Under the pieces are notes generated by a model that did no database searches, was not told the DNA's origin, and was given only the letters and a program-made list of their open reading frames with translations. A stretch of DNA of 64,000 nucleotides, from positions 24,082,236 through 24,146,235 of the forward strand of contig NC_046614.1 in assembly GCF_900324465.2 (NCBI RefSeq), read 5' to 3'. Position numbers and translations under genes: made by a program. Source of the stretch: Anabas testudineus (taxonomy: Eukaryota; Chordata; Actinopteri; Anabantiformes; Anabantidae). Positions 53,513-64,000 of this stretch are shown here, piece by piece (the first letter of the stretch is position 1; every line of letters starts with the position of its first letter).

Positions 53513-56500
53513 GAGCAGCTTTTTACATTTGAACAAACAAATGTAAAAGAGATTTTGACTTTTGCCTGTTTGTTACTGTGTTTGTGTGAAGAACTCCGGC
53601 ACACAGCAGGTTTCAGACTTGACGGTGAACGTCAGCGATCACGTCAACGCTGACCAGCTGCGCACATTTGACAGGTTGGTGTGTGATTCCTCTTTTTGCC
53701 ATGGAGGTTTGGGCACTACAGTAAAATCTTTATAAAAGATTACATTACATGATTACTTCTTCACCATCAGTCGGTATGAGATTAGTTTAGAGTGGTGTCC
53801 ATGTGATTAGCACATCTTGCACCCAGCCGGTGGAAAACAGTGAAACGGACGCAAAGTGTACTGAGTCCCAAATTTAGATGATTCATAGTTTTCAGGTAGC
53901 TGAGGAGTGCATTGGGGTCTGTCCAGTCTTGGGCTGCAGAGTCATAATGCTCTACATCTCAACATATGGGAAGGTGTACGTTGAACTTTACAAAACAAGA
54001 GAGAAGAAGATGCTTAGTCAGCTTAAATTTGCTAAATTAAGCTAAAATGAAATTTTCTTTTTTACAGTGTCTTCAAAGATGCTGACAGTTTGTCAGAGAA
54101 GGTAAAGACACAACTCCTGCCTGCTCAGGAAAGACAAACGGGACAGAGAGCAGAGAGGAAGAGTCGGAGGGAGGAGGAGGAGGAGGAGCAGAGAAGAAGA
54201 GGAGAGGACAGTGACCCCCTTCGCATCCCCCACAGACATCCTCGTCAGGGAACACAGCCACACTGGTTAGTAATGACAGAAAGCTGGGACATGAAATTTA
54301 TTTGCCAGTATATTAGGTCGACCAAGAAAAAACAAATGCAATGTTTTACATTTTTTAAGTTGATAAGTTTCAGTGTTTGTTGTTTGTTGTTGTTGTTGTT
54401 GTTGTTGTTGTGATGATTGAAATGTATGATAATGTTGGAGGTAGGTAGGTGAAGGTGGGTGTTATTTATTATTTATTTAGATGGTAAGAACGTGTGTTTG
54501 TTTTGTGGAGGCTTTATTAGAGGTAAAACTTGCATATTTTAGAAAATATTTTATTTATATTCAATATTTTTTTTAACTCCATCTCATTAAATAGTTAAAG
54601 ACACCACCTAGTGGAGCAACCAGGTACTACACCAAACTATAGCACAATTAAACCGCACTCTCTCATCTTCTGTGCTATATCTTAATATATATTTTTATTC
54701 GATTAAATCAATAATGGCAGCAAGTTGATTAGGTGTTGTCATTCTTGCTGCAAACTTATAAAGAACCTGCGTTTCACTCACACTTACACAAACACACACA
54801 CATCACTGGATGTGCTGAGCTTGTGCTTGTGTAGAAAGTCTAGACGGACGAGCTGTTAGGCGACAACAACAGCAGAGAGTAAATGAGGGCAGAGCTCGGG
54901 CAGCTGGGGAGGGTGTGGGTGTGCAGTGACGGTGATGGTGTGCCTCTGCAGTATTCTCTATTCAATATTTACAGCAGGGAGAGAGAGTTACAGAAGATCT
55001 TTGGACTGAAAAAGAAAATATCACAAGAGCTGTGTGTACTAGTATCGCCCGGGGCAAAGACATTTAGGGAAAGTAGGGCCATTTTGTCTGGTTCTCACTT
55101 TTTAACACACTTTCAGCTGTTTGAGGGTTAGAACTTGGCATTGAGAACAAATAAATGTCCATATTATAAATCATTAAATTTTAGGGTGAGGGCGTGGTTT
55201 ACAGTTAGAATAGATTAGTGTGTTGTAGTTTCTGATTGAACTCTCTGTCCAAACTAAAACAATCTCTCATGTGTAAAACCACTAGGCCTCTTTCTTCGTA
55301 CATTGATTAACAGGTTAGCTGGATAATATCGCTGATGAATTCACGTGGATCCTGGATCTGTTGGTTCTTCTGGGCTTGTTGGCAACCTCAGACCTACTCA
55401 GCAGCAGATTCAGATTATCAGGTTTAGGCAGTGTAAACAAGCTAACGACTCTGATTTGAGTAATGTTGAACCAGACTTGTTAGGCGACATATGGAGAACA
55501 GTGTGTACTCTCACATGAAACAGCTCCAGCCAATTTTAACCTGAAGATAAACTTAAGAGAACCAGATTTAAAGTTGAAATTGAACACATCTCATGATCCA
55601 GGCCCCCAGATGTTGGCTGTGAAGAAGATATTCAGCTATTTTCATGTTGTTCAGGCATTTTCACACATTTTAAAATTCAGATGAATGTTGTTTAAGCCAT
55701 TATAAATCCTCTGAAGTGATGGAAACACAGCTGTGCACTGGAGTCAGGGAGGTTTAAGACAGATGCAGACACTCTTTTTTTACTGGCCCTCCTCCTCCCT
55801 TCCTTCCTCCCTCATCCTCTTAGCCGTGACCCAATCAGATGAGATGTCGGGTGATGTCAGCACTTTATCGACCTCGTTGCTGTCGCCTCCTCGTCCCAGA
55901 GGGACCAAGAGGGGGTGGGAGGGAGATAAGGACAAGATCAAAACAATGACAGATGGAGAGAAAGTAAACTCAAATCTAAGGGGGGAAGAAAATAAGAAAA
56001 AACAGAAGGAAAGAAGGAGTGGAAGGGGATTTGGAGAGACGAGGAGACAAGGAATGATGAATGAGAAAGTGAAAACAGAGTCAGAGCTGCAGAGAGCAGA
56101 AAGTGGAATAAGAGGAATAGAGAATATGGAGGGACAGACAAGACAGGAATTAATAATTATCATTACTAACAGTTTAACTGCGATTGCTGTCTGATTGGAT
56201 AAATAATGCTTAATGTTGGGGTTAAGATTTCTATCTGGATTTTGGCAACTACATTTCAATTTCTAGTAACATGATGAGGACACAGTTTGCTGCAGTAATA
56301 TAACTATATATATATATAACAGTATATACGGAGACTGAATAGCTCTGTTATTATTATTAGTGTTTGTTTGATTGTATGCTTTTAACCTGTGGAGTTCCTC
56401 AAGGGTCAGTCCTGGGACCTCTCATATTCTCTCCCTACAAGCTCTTTGAGGGCAAAATAACTGCATCTTTTATCTTTTAATTCATGCTAATGTGCAGCTT

Positions 56501-58421
56501 TATCTATGTGTGAAACGTGGTCAGACTTCAGATCTGGGATGATTGATTCATTTGTTCCTGCAGCTGAGTGAGAACAAAACCGCGGTTCCTGTCTTCACAC
56601 CTGATCAGAGCTTTGTAATTTACTACCAGTTAGTTCAGAGATGGTTTTTAAAAATGAATGTGTCATTTTGGATTCCCAGGTAAATTTTGAGAAACATTTA
56701 AAGGGTATTCAGTGCAGCAATTAAATATGTGGTTTGTTAAAATCCTTTTGTCCTCACGTCTGCTTTGTATCCTTGTTTAATCCAAGGAACTGTTTCACAA
56801 TTACAGTTAGTATGAAATTCTACAGTTCAATTGCTAATTGCAGCATAATACCATTTAACTCTGTATTACCTTATTGATCTAGAAAAAAACATAAAATAGC
56901 CCACAACATTATCTGCAGGATGATGTTACTATGTTATGTATAGGGAACAATACAGAGGAGGTTATACACATGTGTGGTGTGTTTCAGGCCCGATCCAATG
57001 ATTCCTCCATTTGCTGCTGGAGGAGCAGATCTGGACCCTTTTGGGTGAGTCTCTCCCTCCCAATAAATCCTACAAATCATATATATTTAAGCATTAGTCT
57101 GTTTTAGTTCTAATCTGGGATTTGGGGATGAACAGTCTGTACACACAGTAACAGACAGGCAGCAGTGGATTACTGTACAGACTCTTCTACTTCCTGTCAG
57201 ATAAATGTGAAGCTCGAGTGTCACACAGTGAAGAGAAAATACAAAGCAAAGCAGCAGCTTCGTTTTACATCAAGGCCGCTCATTAATCACTAGATATTAA
57301 ATAGTCCTGCACAAAGATACTGAAAAAGTTATGGACACAACAGGTACATTTCAACAGAACAACACCTTAGTTTTCCTACATAAAAATGAACTTCATATAT
57401 CTTTAACTTGGATGACTGATGTCCCTACAGGAAAAATAGGTCAAAACAATTTTCAGTCACTTGTAAAATAAAATAACAAAATTGGAATTAAGAGAGAAAA
57501 TCGGGGAAGAAAAGAAAAAATACACATCACCTCTCTTTCCCTGTTTTCTTTCTTCCTCTCCACAGATCTCGCGGCGGTGGTGGGATGATAGTCGACCCGT
57601 TGAGGTCGGGGTATCCTCGTTCTGGTTTTGACCCTTCCAGCGGCATTCCAGACATTCTGCCTCCCGGAGCCGTTCCCCCCGGAGCTCGCTTCGACCCGTT
57701 TGGACCCATTGGTCGACACAGACCAGGGTAAGACTCAAACACACACAGGTTCATTTTTCACAGATCGGTGGTTTTCACACATCAAAATAGTCATTAAATG
57801 TTTTAGAGCAAGATTTTTAAATGTCTAAAGTTTGACACTGATCTTTGAACCCTGATTATTTTTCAACTGCAAATCACGACTCAGAGAAAAAGCTCAGAGT
57901 CAGAGGTCTTTAAATCAGTGTGTCTGTTTGACTTCATCTCTGCTGCCAGCAGCGTTTAAATTCATCATCCATTAAGAATAGTCTGCTAAATAATGAATGA
58001 CTGGACTATGCTGAATAAAATGTACATTTATTTTTAGTCTTTTCTCCAATTCAGAGTTTTTTATTTCACATGAATGTGCATTAAGGTCACACATTAATCT
58101 TTCTAGCTCAGATGGATTTAGATTGAATCTTTTTATTTAGGCGTTTTTACTTTCACTAGATCTTGACTGACCTGAGTCTGAGCTATTCTGGACCCAAAAC
58201 CCAGGACTACGTTTAGAGGTTCTGGTACCAGTGTCTTATCTGATACTGTACTACAGGTATTTGGGAACACGTACAGGTGTTTCAGGTGCTTCCTCATCTT
58301 TGGAAACAGGGAGAGAAATCAGTGAGTGAACTATCTAGCGGATGACAGCGGTGTGTCTGTGTGTTTTAGGCCAGATCCGGACCACATGCCCCCCCCCGGC
58401 TACGATGACATGTTCATGTAG
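51869..58421 (+). CDS. psmf1: PSMF1, proteasome inhibitor/adaptor PI31, 277 aa
   Basis: PI31 binds the 20S proteasome, inhibits it in vitro and links proteasomes to transport and assembly. Seven exons join in phase: 51869-51997, 52974-53126, 53592-53674, 54068-54265, 56988-57044, 57566-57727, 58370-58421. The N-terminal FP domain (about residues 1-150) begins MAGLEVLYTLVSGSISCPQD and includes DKKSELLPADWSINKELY and QQVSDLTVNVSDH. An Arg/Glu-rich linker (REEEEEEQRRRGED) leads to DPLRIPHRHP. The Pro/Gly-rich C-terminus has GGADLDPFGS, MIVDPLRSGYPRSGFDPSSG, and LPPGAVPPGARFDPFGPIG. It ends PPPGYDDMFM, where human PSMF1 ends in a YL pair (HbYX), so Phe replaces Tyr here. An in-frame ATG at 51824 is possible, but the start at 51869 matches the family. 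Human PSMF1 has 271 residues. Confidence 0.97.
53444..53511. repeat. (ATA)n-(TAT)n palindrome
   Basis: About 24 bp of ATA repeats, a short (AT) centre, then TAT repeats on the same strand, forming an inverted repeat able to fold into a cruciform. It lies in the psmf1 intron 80 bp before exon 53592-53674. Confidence 0.95.
54388..54410. repeat. (TTG)n microsatellite
   Basis: About eight TTG units in the psmf1 intron after exon 54068-54265. Confidence 0.95.
55733..56194 (+). other. Open segment of 153 codons inside a psmf1 intron, status unclear
   Basis: An uninterrupted frame in the 2.7-kb intron between psmf1 exons 54068-54265 and 56988-57044. A long pyrimidine tract (55786-55820) ends in TTAG at 55823, a good acceptor in appearance. 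Downstream the frame reads VTQSDEMSGDVSTLSTSLLS, then a Lys/Arg/Glu-rich tract. Joined to the psmf1 exon before it, the phase gives an early stop, so it is not a normal psmf1 exon. No clear donor or poly(A) signal ends it. It matches no family I know. Confidence 0.25.
56390..56940 (+). mobile_element. Decayed LINE fragment (L2-like reverse transcriptase)
   Basis: TGTGGAGTTCCTCAAGGGTC and the following bases translate to CGVPQGSVLGPLIFS, the reverse-transcriptase motif of L2/CR1-type LINEs. About 150 bases later SENKTAVPVF, and after that sequence like VILDSQVNFEKHLKG, match the downstream part of the same domain. Catalytic-motif sequence between them is missing and the frame is broken many times. 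It is an old fragment in a psmf1 intron. The right boundary is uncertain. Confidence 0.7.
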
Positions 58422-58948
58422 AGCCCAGCTGAACATCCAGTCCACTGGCCAACAGCAGCACCTCTTCGAGAGATCAGACCAATTTTTTTTTCTGCTGCTT
58501 TGTTTGTTTTCTCATTTATATTTAATAAGTAGAATGACCCTTCTCTTGATGTGATAGTGATGTTTAACATAAGTCAGCGAATACAAGAAAACCTAACTTC
58601 ATTTTCACTACGAGGAAATTAAAAAAGGAGATGTCCACATATTGGAATCTAAAAGCTGCCCTGCACAGCCTCTGGAAATCTGGATATGTGAACTTATTTT
58701 GAAACAGACATTTGGTGAAGCTGCAAGTGAACATTTGGACAACATGCAGGAGGGTGAGAGGTTGTAATGTAACTAAAGGTCACAGCTTCACAGCTGACGT
58801 GCGTTTGTTAAATCCTCCCGACTGCAGCTGTTCAGTCCTTCATACTCATGTTTTTGTGGATATTTTTTAGGAAATCTTGAAACCTTTGGGTTGTGTTGAT
58901 GTTTATTGAACAATATGCTTGGTTGAATATCTGACTCCTAAATGCTCA

Positions 58949-58954
58949 AATAAA
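58949..58954 (+). terminator. Poly(A) signal of psmf1
   Basis: AATAAA 528 bases after the psmf1 stop, the first full signal on this strand. Confidence 0.7.
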
Positions 58955-60258
58955 AATCGGAGGCTTTGTATCGTCGTCTATGTTGATGTTTTTAGATCCA
59001 TCGCTCAGGACTCAGCTGTGTAACACGATCACTACTTTTACTTTCACTCAACATTTCGGTGACATGACACAAAAAGTGCTTTTCCTGTGTTGTTTGGCGT
59101 ATTGAGGTGAAGAAAGCTTCAAATTAAAAGAAGTTCTGAACTTTCATCTCACGTCCATCATTTGATCTTTAAGCCAAACGTCTTTAGTGTAGAGCAGAAA
59201 CACTGTACCTGTAGTTTTCTCCTGTGATAGTTGTGATTTATTTTTAGATTAATTAAAACTGTTGCCTGAACTGTGTCAGGTTCTGTTTCCCCTACTTCTC
59301 CTCACACCCTGTTTTTTTTAACATTTCTCTTTCCACAGTTTTTTCATCAGTTCTTCGGTGTATTCGAATTTTGCATGCGTTGCCTTCCTCTGTCTGTTTC
59401 CTCCTCCCTCTGAGTGCCGTCAGTCATCATACGTCTCTCTTGCTCTTTCTCTTTCATTATTTCCCTCTTTGCTTTTGTCACAGTTTTTACACGTCAGTCA
59501 AGTGTGAATAATGTTTTCAGTAAGCCACAATAAAATCCTGACTTGTCTTTCAACCACCTGCTAATACAAAGAACTAAATAAATAAAAACAGCACCTACAC
59601 TCATCGGGTAAGTGTGACAGAACCTCTAATTAAATTTAACAAGTAAAACGTGAGGTGACACTGATATTTACATCATTACAACCTGATTGCTCCCACTCAC
59701 CGTCTCTTTCTGCTGCATCTTCTGCCTCTCTCTCAAAAAAGGCTGAGATTGTTTGTGCAGATACAAACAGCATTTCTGTAGAACTCAACTAAAGACAGAA
59801 CCAGGCAGAAGCTTTGAGTTTGCACCACGCTGACTGTTCAGATCAGTTTGATTTTTCCTTTTATTTACTTTTAATTGCCACATACTGTACGAGTTCAGCT
59901 CTGTGTGGAACAGTCCTCACTGTCATGGTTGGCAGGATTTACTTACCTGTAAATCAAATGCTGTGACACCACAGATGACAGCCTGCTACCTGTTTGTAAT
60001 GATGGGGTGTAGGACCAGTATGTCACCAGAGGATATATATTTATCTGTACTCAGCTAGCTCTAATCCAATCTAAGGAAATTCATATGCTGCCACCTTTAC
60101 GACAAACACTCACTAAAACGTAGCAGCGGGTCACAATAAGCTGCTCTTCTCACCTTTGGACCTGTTGATTTATTAGTTGTTTTAGTTTAAGAGAGAAACC
60201 ACCAGAGGACAGTCACACACATCAGCACACTGGGTTAAAAACGACAGCAAACAGAACG

Positions 60259-60264
60259 TTTATT
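60259..60264 (-). terminator. Possible poly(A) signal of an off-window minus-strand gene
   Basis: AATAAA on the minus strand (aataaacgttctg). No coding exon of that gene is visible in the window. Confidence 0.3.
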
Positions 60265-62198
60265 ATCAAATCCCAGTTGTAGATCATCGTTACATACAGG
60301 ATACAGTATTCAGCCCCTCGGTATGTACAGGAACAAGGCATCTGACCTTTACGGCGTCACGTACTACAACATGCAGATTGACTGGTGTCCTGCAGCACAA
60401 AGCAGCATTTGATTAAAGTAAAATAAGATGGATGCCTTTCCCCAAATGAGGACACATGTATTTCTATTTATCTGTTTCTTGAGTGGGATTACATTTCTTC
60501 ACTTCAGTCACACAACATTAAAAACGTCCTACACCCCTCAGCTCTTTAAAAGTTCATTCAGATTATCTTCAGTACACAGACTTGAAACATTTGTAAGACA
60601 GTAATGAACAATGACACTGATTTAAATGACATATTTGCAGTTATACACTGTACACGTGTCACTGTGCTCTTCATTAATACACTGATCAAACCAGGTTCTG
60701 TGCAGGTGACAGCAGAACATAAAGTCGTCCTTAAAGAACGTTCCCATCTGATTCATCTGATAGTTCTGTGAGGAAACGATGCAACATGTGCTGTTGGGAC
60801 GTATTCACATTAACGTGGGAAACAGCTTTTGTGTGAACCTCCCTAATTATGTGCTATGTTTAATTACACCTATTAAAGTTTTCTAATTTCTGAATTCAGG
60901 GTTTATTTAGACGATGCAGAGGGAAAAATATTAAATACAATGCTCTAAATTAAAGTAACTAACAGCAATGATCAGTCGAGTGATCTGAACTGAACTGGTG
61001 ACTATTTTATTAACTAATTACAACAGGAAATGCTGTTTACACCAGTGCATGAGTAACAATACTACAAGAGTCACAGGGGACATTTTCAACATTTTAACAT
61101 TTGTTAAGTGATATTTTTAATGCATTGGTTATTTTCTTCCTACCTACTTGTTTTTCATCTCTAATGTGAATACGTCCAAAACATATTTAATGTTTTATTC
61201 ATTGTTTTACCAAAAATGTTCTTGAGGCAGAAGTTACCGACTTCAGATTTATTTTTTTAAACACAGAATGTGAGGAAAACAATAGCTTAAAGTAATTAAT
61301 GAAACAATAACCAATGAGCTGAATAACTCTGCTTGTTAACAGTGAGACCCTGTTGTTCACTCTGGTTAAAGACTTACCTCACGTTGCTTAAATAACTGTA
61401 CAATAATCATTGTGGCTTCGAACAAACATCGACACATACACTTATAACTACTGTTTCTGTTTCTGTAAACATTTCCACCAGCTGAGCATAGTCAACTTGA
61501 AAATAAGAAGTGATATATCCCTCTAATATCTCATACTTTCATTGTCATGTATTGATCATAAAAGATTCACAAACAGAAAAACAACGTCCTTCTCGAGTTA
61601 AATAATGTTTTTCTTGTTCTTTTCATACATTTCATAAACTTCAATATGCACATTTCATTCTGGTTTCCTGTAGCCACACAACAGCTTTATTTTTTACACT
61701 TTATAATTCATTTCATGAAAAGCCAAAAAGTTCATTAATTAAAAAGACAGTTAATGAGTGTTTGAACACATCAGCTTTAAAAAATCAAACTGTTCCATCG
61801 CTTTAAGTCATTAATTACACATCTATTAACTCTGTACGCTGATGACAGAATAAAAAAGAACAGGAACGTTGGAACAGAAGTGTTTCCACTAAAATGATGC
61901 GACTCGTTACACCAGACATGTGAACGGCAGATTTCGTAATATTGCGTGAATCTGCTGCGACGGCGCCACCTGCTGCATTCATTTGTACATTCAAGAGTCT
62001 CTGAGTAAAATGCTACTGCTGCGTTACATCTGTGCAGATCATCGACTGTTCATAAAGGGAAGCTGAGAGAGTTTAAGCTGAACAAAAATCAGGGCTGTGA
62101 AGTGTAAAGTGTTGTTGGTGGATGTAGCAGCAGCTTGTTTAAGGTCACAGCAGCTGTTTTTATTTCACAGCCTTTACTGGATTTTTCCGAAGCAGCAG

Positions 62199-62325
62199 GA
62201 TGTGTAGTGATTAATGAGCCACAGCTCGGGGTCGAAACCCTGCACGCTGCTGAAGTGTCCTTGAGTAAAGTCCTGAATCCCAAGCAGCTGTAGGAACACG
62301 GCGCTGTAAGCGACCTCTGACCCTT
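62199..62325 (+). mobile_element. tRNA-derived SINE copy
   Basis: It contains a B-box-like GGTCGAAACCC (62230-62240), followed by TGAAGTGTCCTTGAGTAAAG and CCTGAATCCCAAGCAGCTGT. The latter is the widely shared teleost SINE segment (GTGTCCTTGAGCAAGGCACTGAACCCC type). The A box is weak and no target-site duplication is obvious, so the copy is old. Confidence 0.65.
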
Positions 62326-64000
62326 CTGTCAGCACATTTTTTGCATTTAAAGCAACAGTAGGTAACTTTTAATTTCTTTTTGTAGAAATATGCTCCACAG
62401 CTTGTAATAATGTAAAGGTGCTGTTAAATGCTTGAGTGAGGTCGTTCTAGTCAGAAATGGGAGCTTGCAGCTGTCAATCACTAAGTAAACATCACATTGA
62501 TGATTTTTGAAGATTTGATTGTTGAGAAAGTAAAATTAAACATGAAAATCTCCTGATCTCACTTCAGGCATCTAAAAACTCCTTCAGTACAAAAAGACGG
62601 AACTAAAGTGCTGAAATGCTCATTTCCAGGTTTCAGGACTCTATACCATAAACATAAAGGAAACCTTTTCCATCCATTATGAACATGTTAATATTTAGAG
62701 GTGTAGCTGTGGAGGGTCTAATAACCAAATAAAAAAAGATTTAAATCAGTGGCTCGGAGCTTTTCGGCTGCATTATCGTCAGGATTTCCTGCAGCTTCCA
62801 TTAAACTTTTGACTACTCAGCTAAATTCTACACTTGACTTAATGTGAATTAAAGTGTTGGTTCTTGGAAAACTTCCAAATAATTGAATGTAATTTATTTC
62901 CATGAAGTCAGACGGTGCTTCTCCTCCAGCTCATATTTTACATTCAGTGTTTTAGTTTGTGACATTTTGTCTGTTGTGTCCTCACAAGGACTTTCCACGA
63001 CATTCGAGAGCTGCTCTACCAACAGTCCTTGATATAAATAGACTATTCCTATGGTAACAGAGTCATTGTGCTGCAGACAGAATAAAGATTGATTTTCTCT
63101 GTGTCTTTGACCAAGGTGCTCGTGTTCGGTCTTGACATTCACGACACAAAGGAGCAGAAACACGGCTTTGCTCTTTTCAGATGCTCCACACCCGTATGTT
63201 CTCCCTCCATCTGCAACACATCTCCTTGTAGTGAACATCTATTCATGTCACTTTGTTGACCTCGTACAGGAGTTAAAGTGTTTCGGTGGTGTTCACACGT
63301 GTCTAATGTGCCTCTTATGAAATATTATCCTCAGCCATCATGAAAGTCCTGCATTTAAATAGAAAAATGCATTCATTTTTAAAATTTATAATAATGTTAC
63401 ATAATAATGTAATTCTAATAATCCTGGGTCAGGGTCTGGTCACAGGACGTTGTTCCCCTTTAGGAGTGCAGCATAGCAATCTACCAACTTTCTACTTCAT
63501 CCTGGCCTGATTCTTTCCATCTGTGTGTCACTGAACCCGCTCTACAAACCCTCTTTTCATCCAGCTCTGTGTTCAACCTGTGTGAAGTGAAACAGCAAAT
63601 ACAACTGTTCCCTCCATCATCTGCTGCGGTGTCGTTCCCCCACTAACGAGGAGCTGCAGCTTACAGCAGACCTAACAGGCTTTTGGAGGATTGTCACTCT
63701 TGTTAAAACCTGAAGCTGACTCGTATCTGTCTGTCTCTTCTTGTCCCTTTATTGTGGCTGCCTACAGGCGAGAGGACAAACCTGAATATGTGTCATTCAA
63801 AGTGTTTAGCTTTGTGCAAAGTCACTCGTCTCCCCCCTCCAGCTGAAGATCTGTCTCTTCAAGAATCACCTCACGTCATCCAGCATCGCTGCTGCATCCT
63901 ATCAACTCTCCCACGTCTCCTTTGCTCCTTTCTCACTCTCGTTCACTCTCTCGTAAAAAGTCTTCTTCCTCTTTTAACCTCTGGTTTCTGTTTCTGTCTC

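Larger units (their letters stand above)
58955..64000. other. 5 kb after psmf1 with no coding gene seen
   Basis: No ORF with similarity on either strand. A reverse-strand AATAAA at 60259-60264 followed by 1.9 kb of AT-rich unique sequence looks like the end of a long 3' UTR of a minus-strand gene lying beyond the window. In human a minus-strand gene (TMEM74B) follows PSMF1, but nothing here identifies it. A SINE lies at 62199-62325. The last 600 bases are CT-rich without recognisable content. Confidence 0.5.

Noticed and set aside
62894-63238. 114-codon minus-strand frame near the right end
   Set aside because: No recognisable family, no splice or promoter context, and an ordinary length for a chance frame in this composition.

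Overview
The window is nuclear DNA of a ray-finned (teleost) fish. It has compact, GT-AG spliced genes whose proteins match vertebrate families exon by exon. It also has many microsatellites, a minisatellite, fish-type LINE and SINE copies, and short dispersed repeats. I rebuilt the coding sequences by reading splice sites in phase. Five genes appear complete with standard starts and stops (blcap, podxl2, mcm2, pigu, psmf1). A sixth, a TNF-superfamily ligand, is also complete but I cannot assign the paralogue. A seventh, a RIPOR family gene, enters from the left edge and lacks its 5' part.

Layout: RIPOR gene (+, 1-8057, 15 exons seen, one LINE in an intron); a 4.7 kb stretch with no firm gene; blcap (-, single coding exon 14270-14533, 3' UTR to about 12.83 kb, probable first exon near 17.3 kb); podxl2/endoglycan (-, 21751-33308, 13 coding exons, possible very long 3' UTR reaching 17.88 kb and holding a 31-bp minisatellite); mcm2 (-, 34721-40877, 20 coding exons) with an E2F/CCAAT/GC-box promoter; a TNF ligand (+, 41550-43199, 3 coding exons) starting only 0.67 kb from mcm2 and divergent from it; pigu (-, 45919-50581, 12 exons, 435 codons); psmf1 (+, 51869-58421, 7 exons). 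The last 5 kb has no coding gene I can defend. It holds a SINE and a reverse-strand poly(A) signal that may end the 3' UTR of a gene beyond the window.

The genes do not form a pathway. They are housekeeping or broadly used functions: RhoA regulation (RIPOR), a small ER-type membrane protein (BLCAP), a sialomucin adhesion protein (PODXL2), the replicative helicase (MCM2), GPI-anchor attachment (PIGU), proteasome regulation (PSMF1) and immune signalling (TNF ligand). From memory of human gene order, podxl2-mcm2 are neighbours on 3q21, while blcap, pigu, psmf1 and ripor3 are on chromosome 20. The window would then be a teleost junction of two ancestral blocks.

I found no new biological system. 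The observations most worth following are: a possible N-terminally extended BLCAP made from an upstream in-frame ATG exon; the minisatellite in the podxl2 3' region; an array of nine AATAAA-bearing motifs between the convergent TNF ligand and pigu; a Phe in place of Tyr in the C-terminal HbYX motif of PSMF1; and an open, acceptor-preceded segment inside a psmf1 intron.
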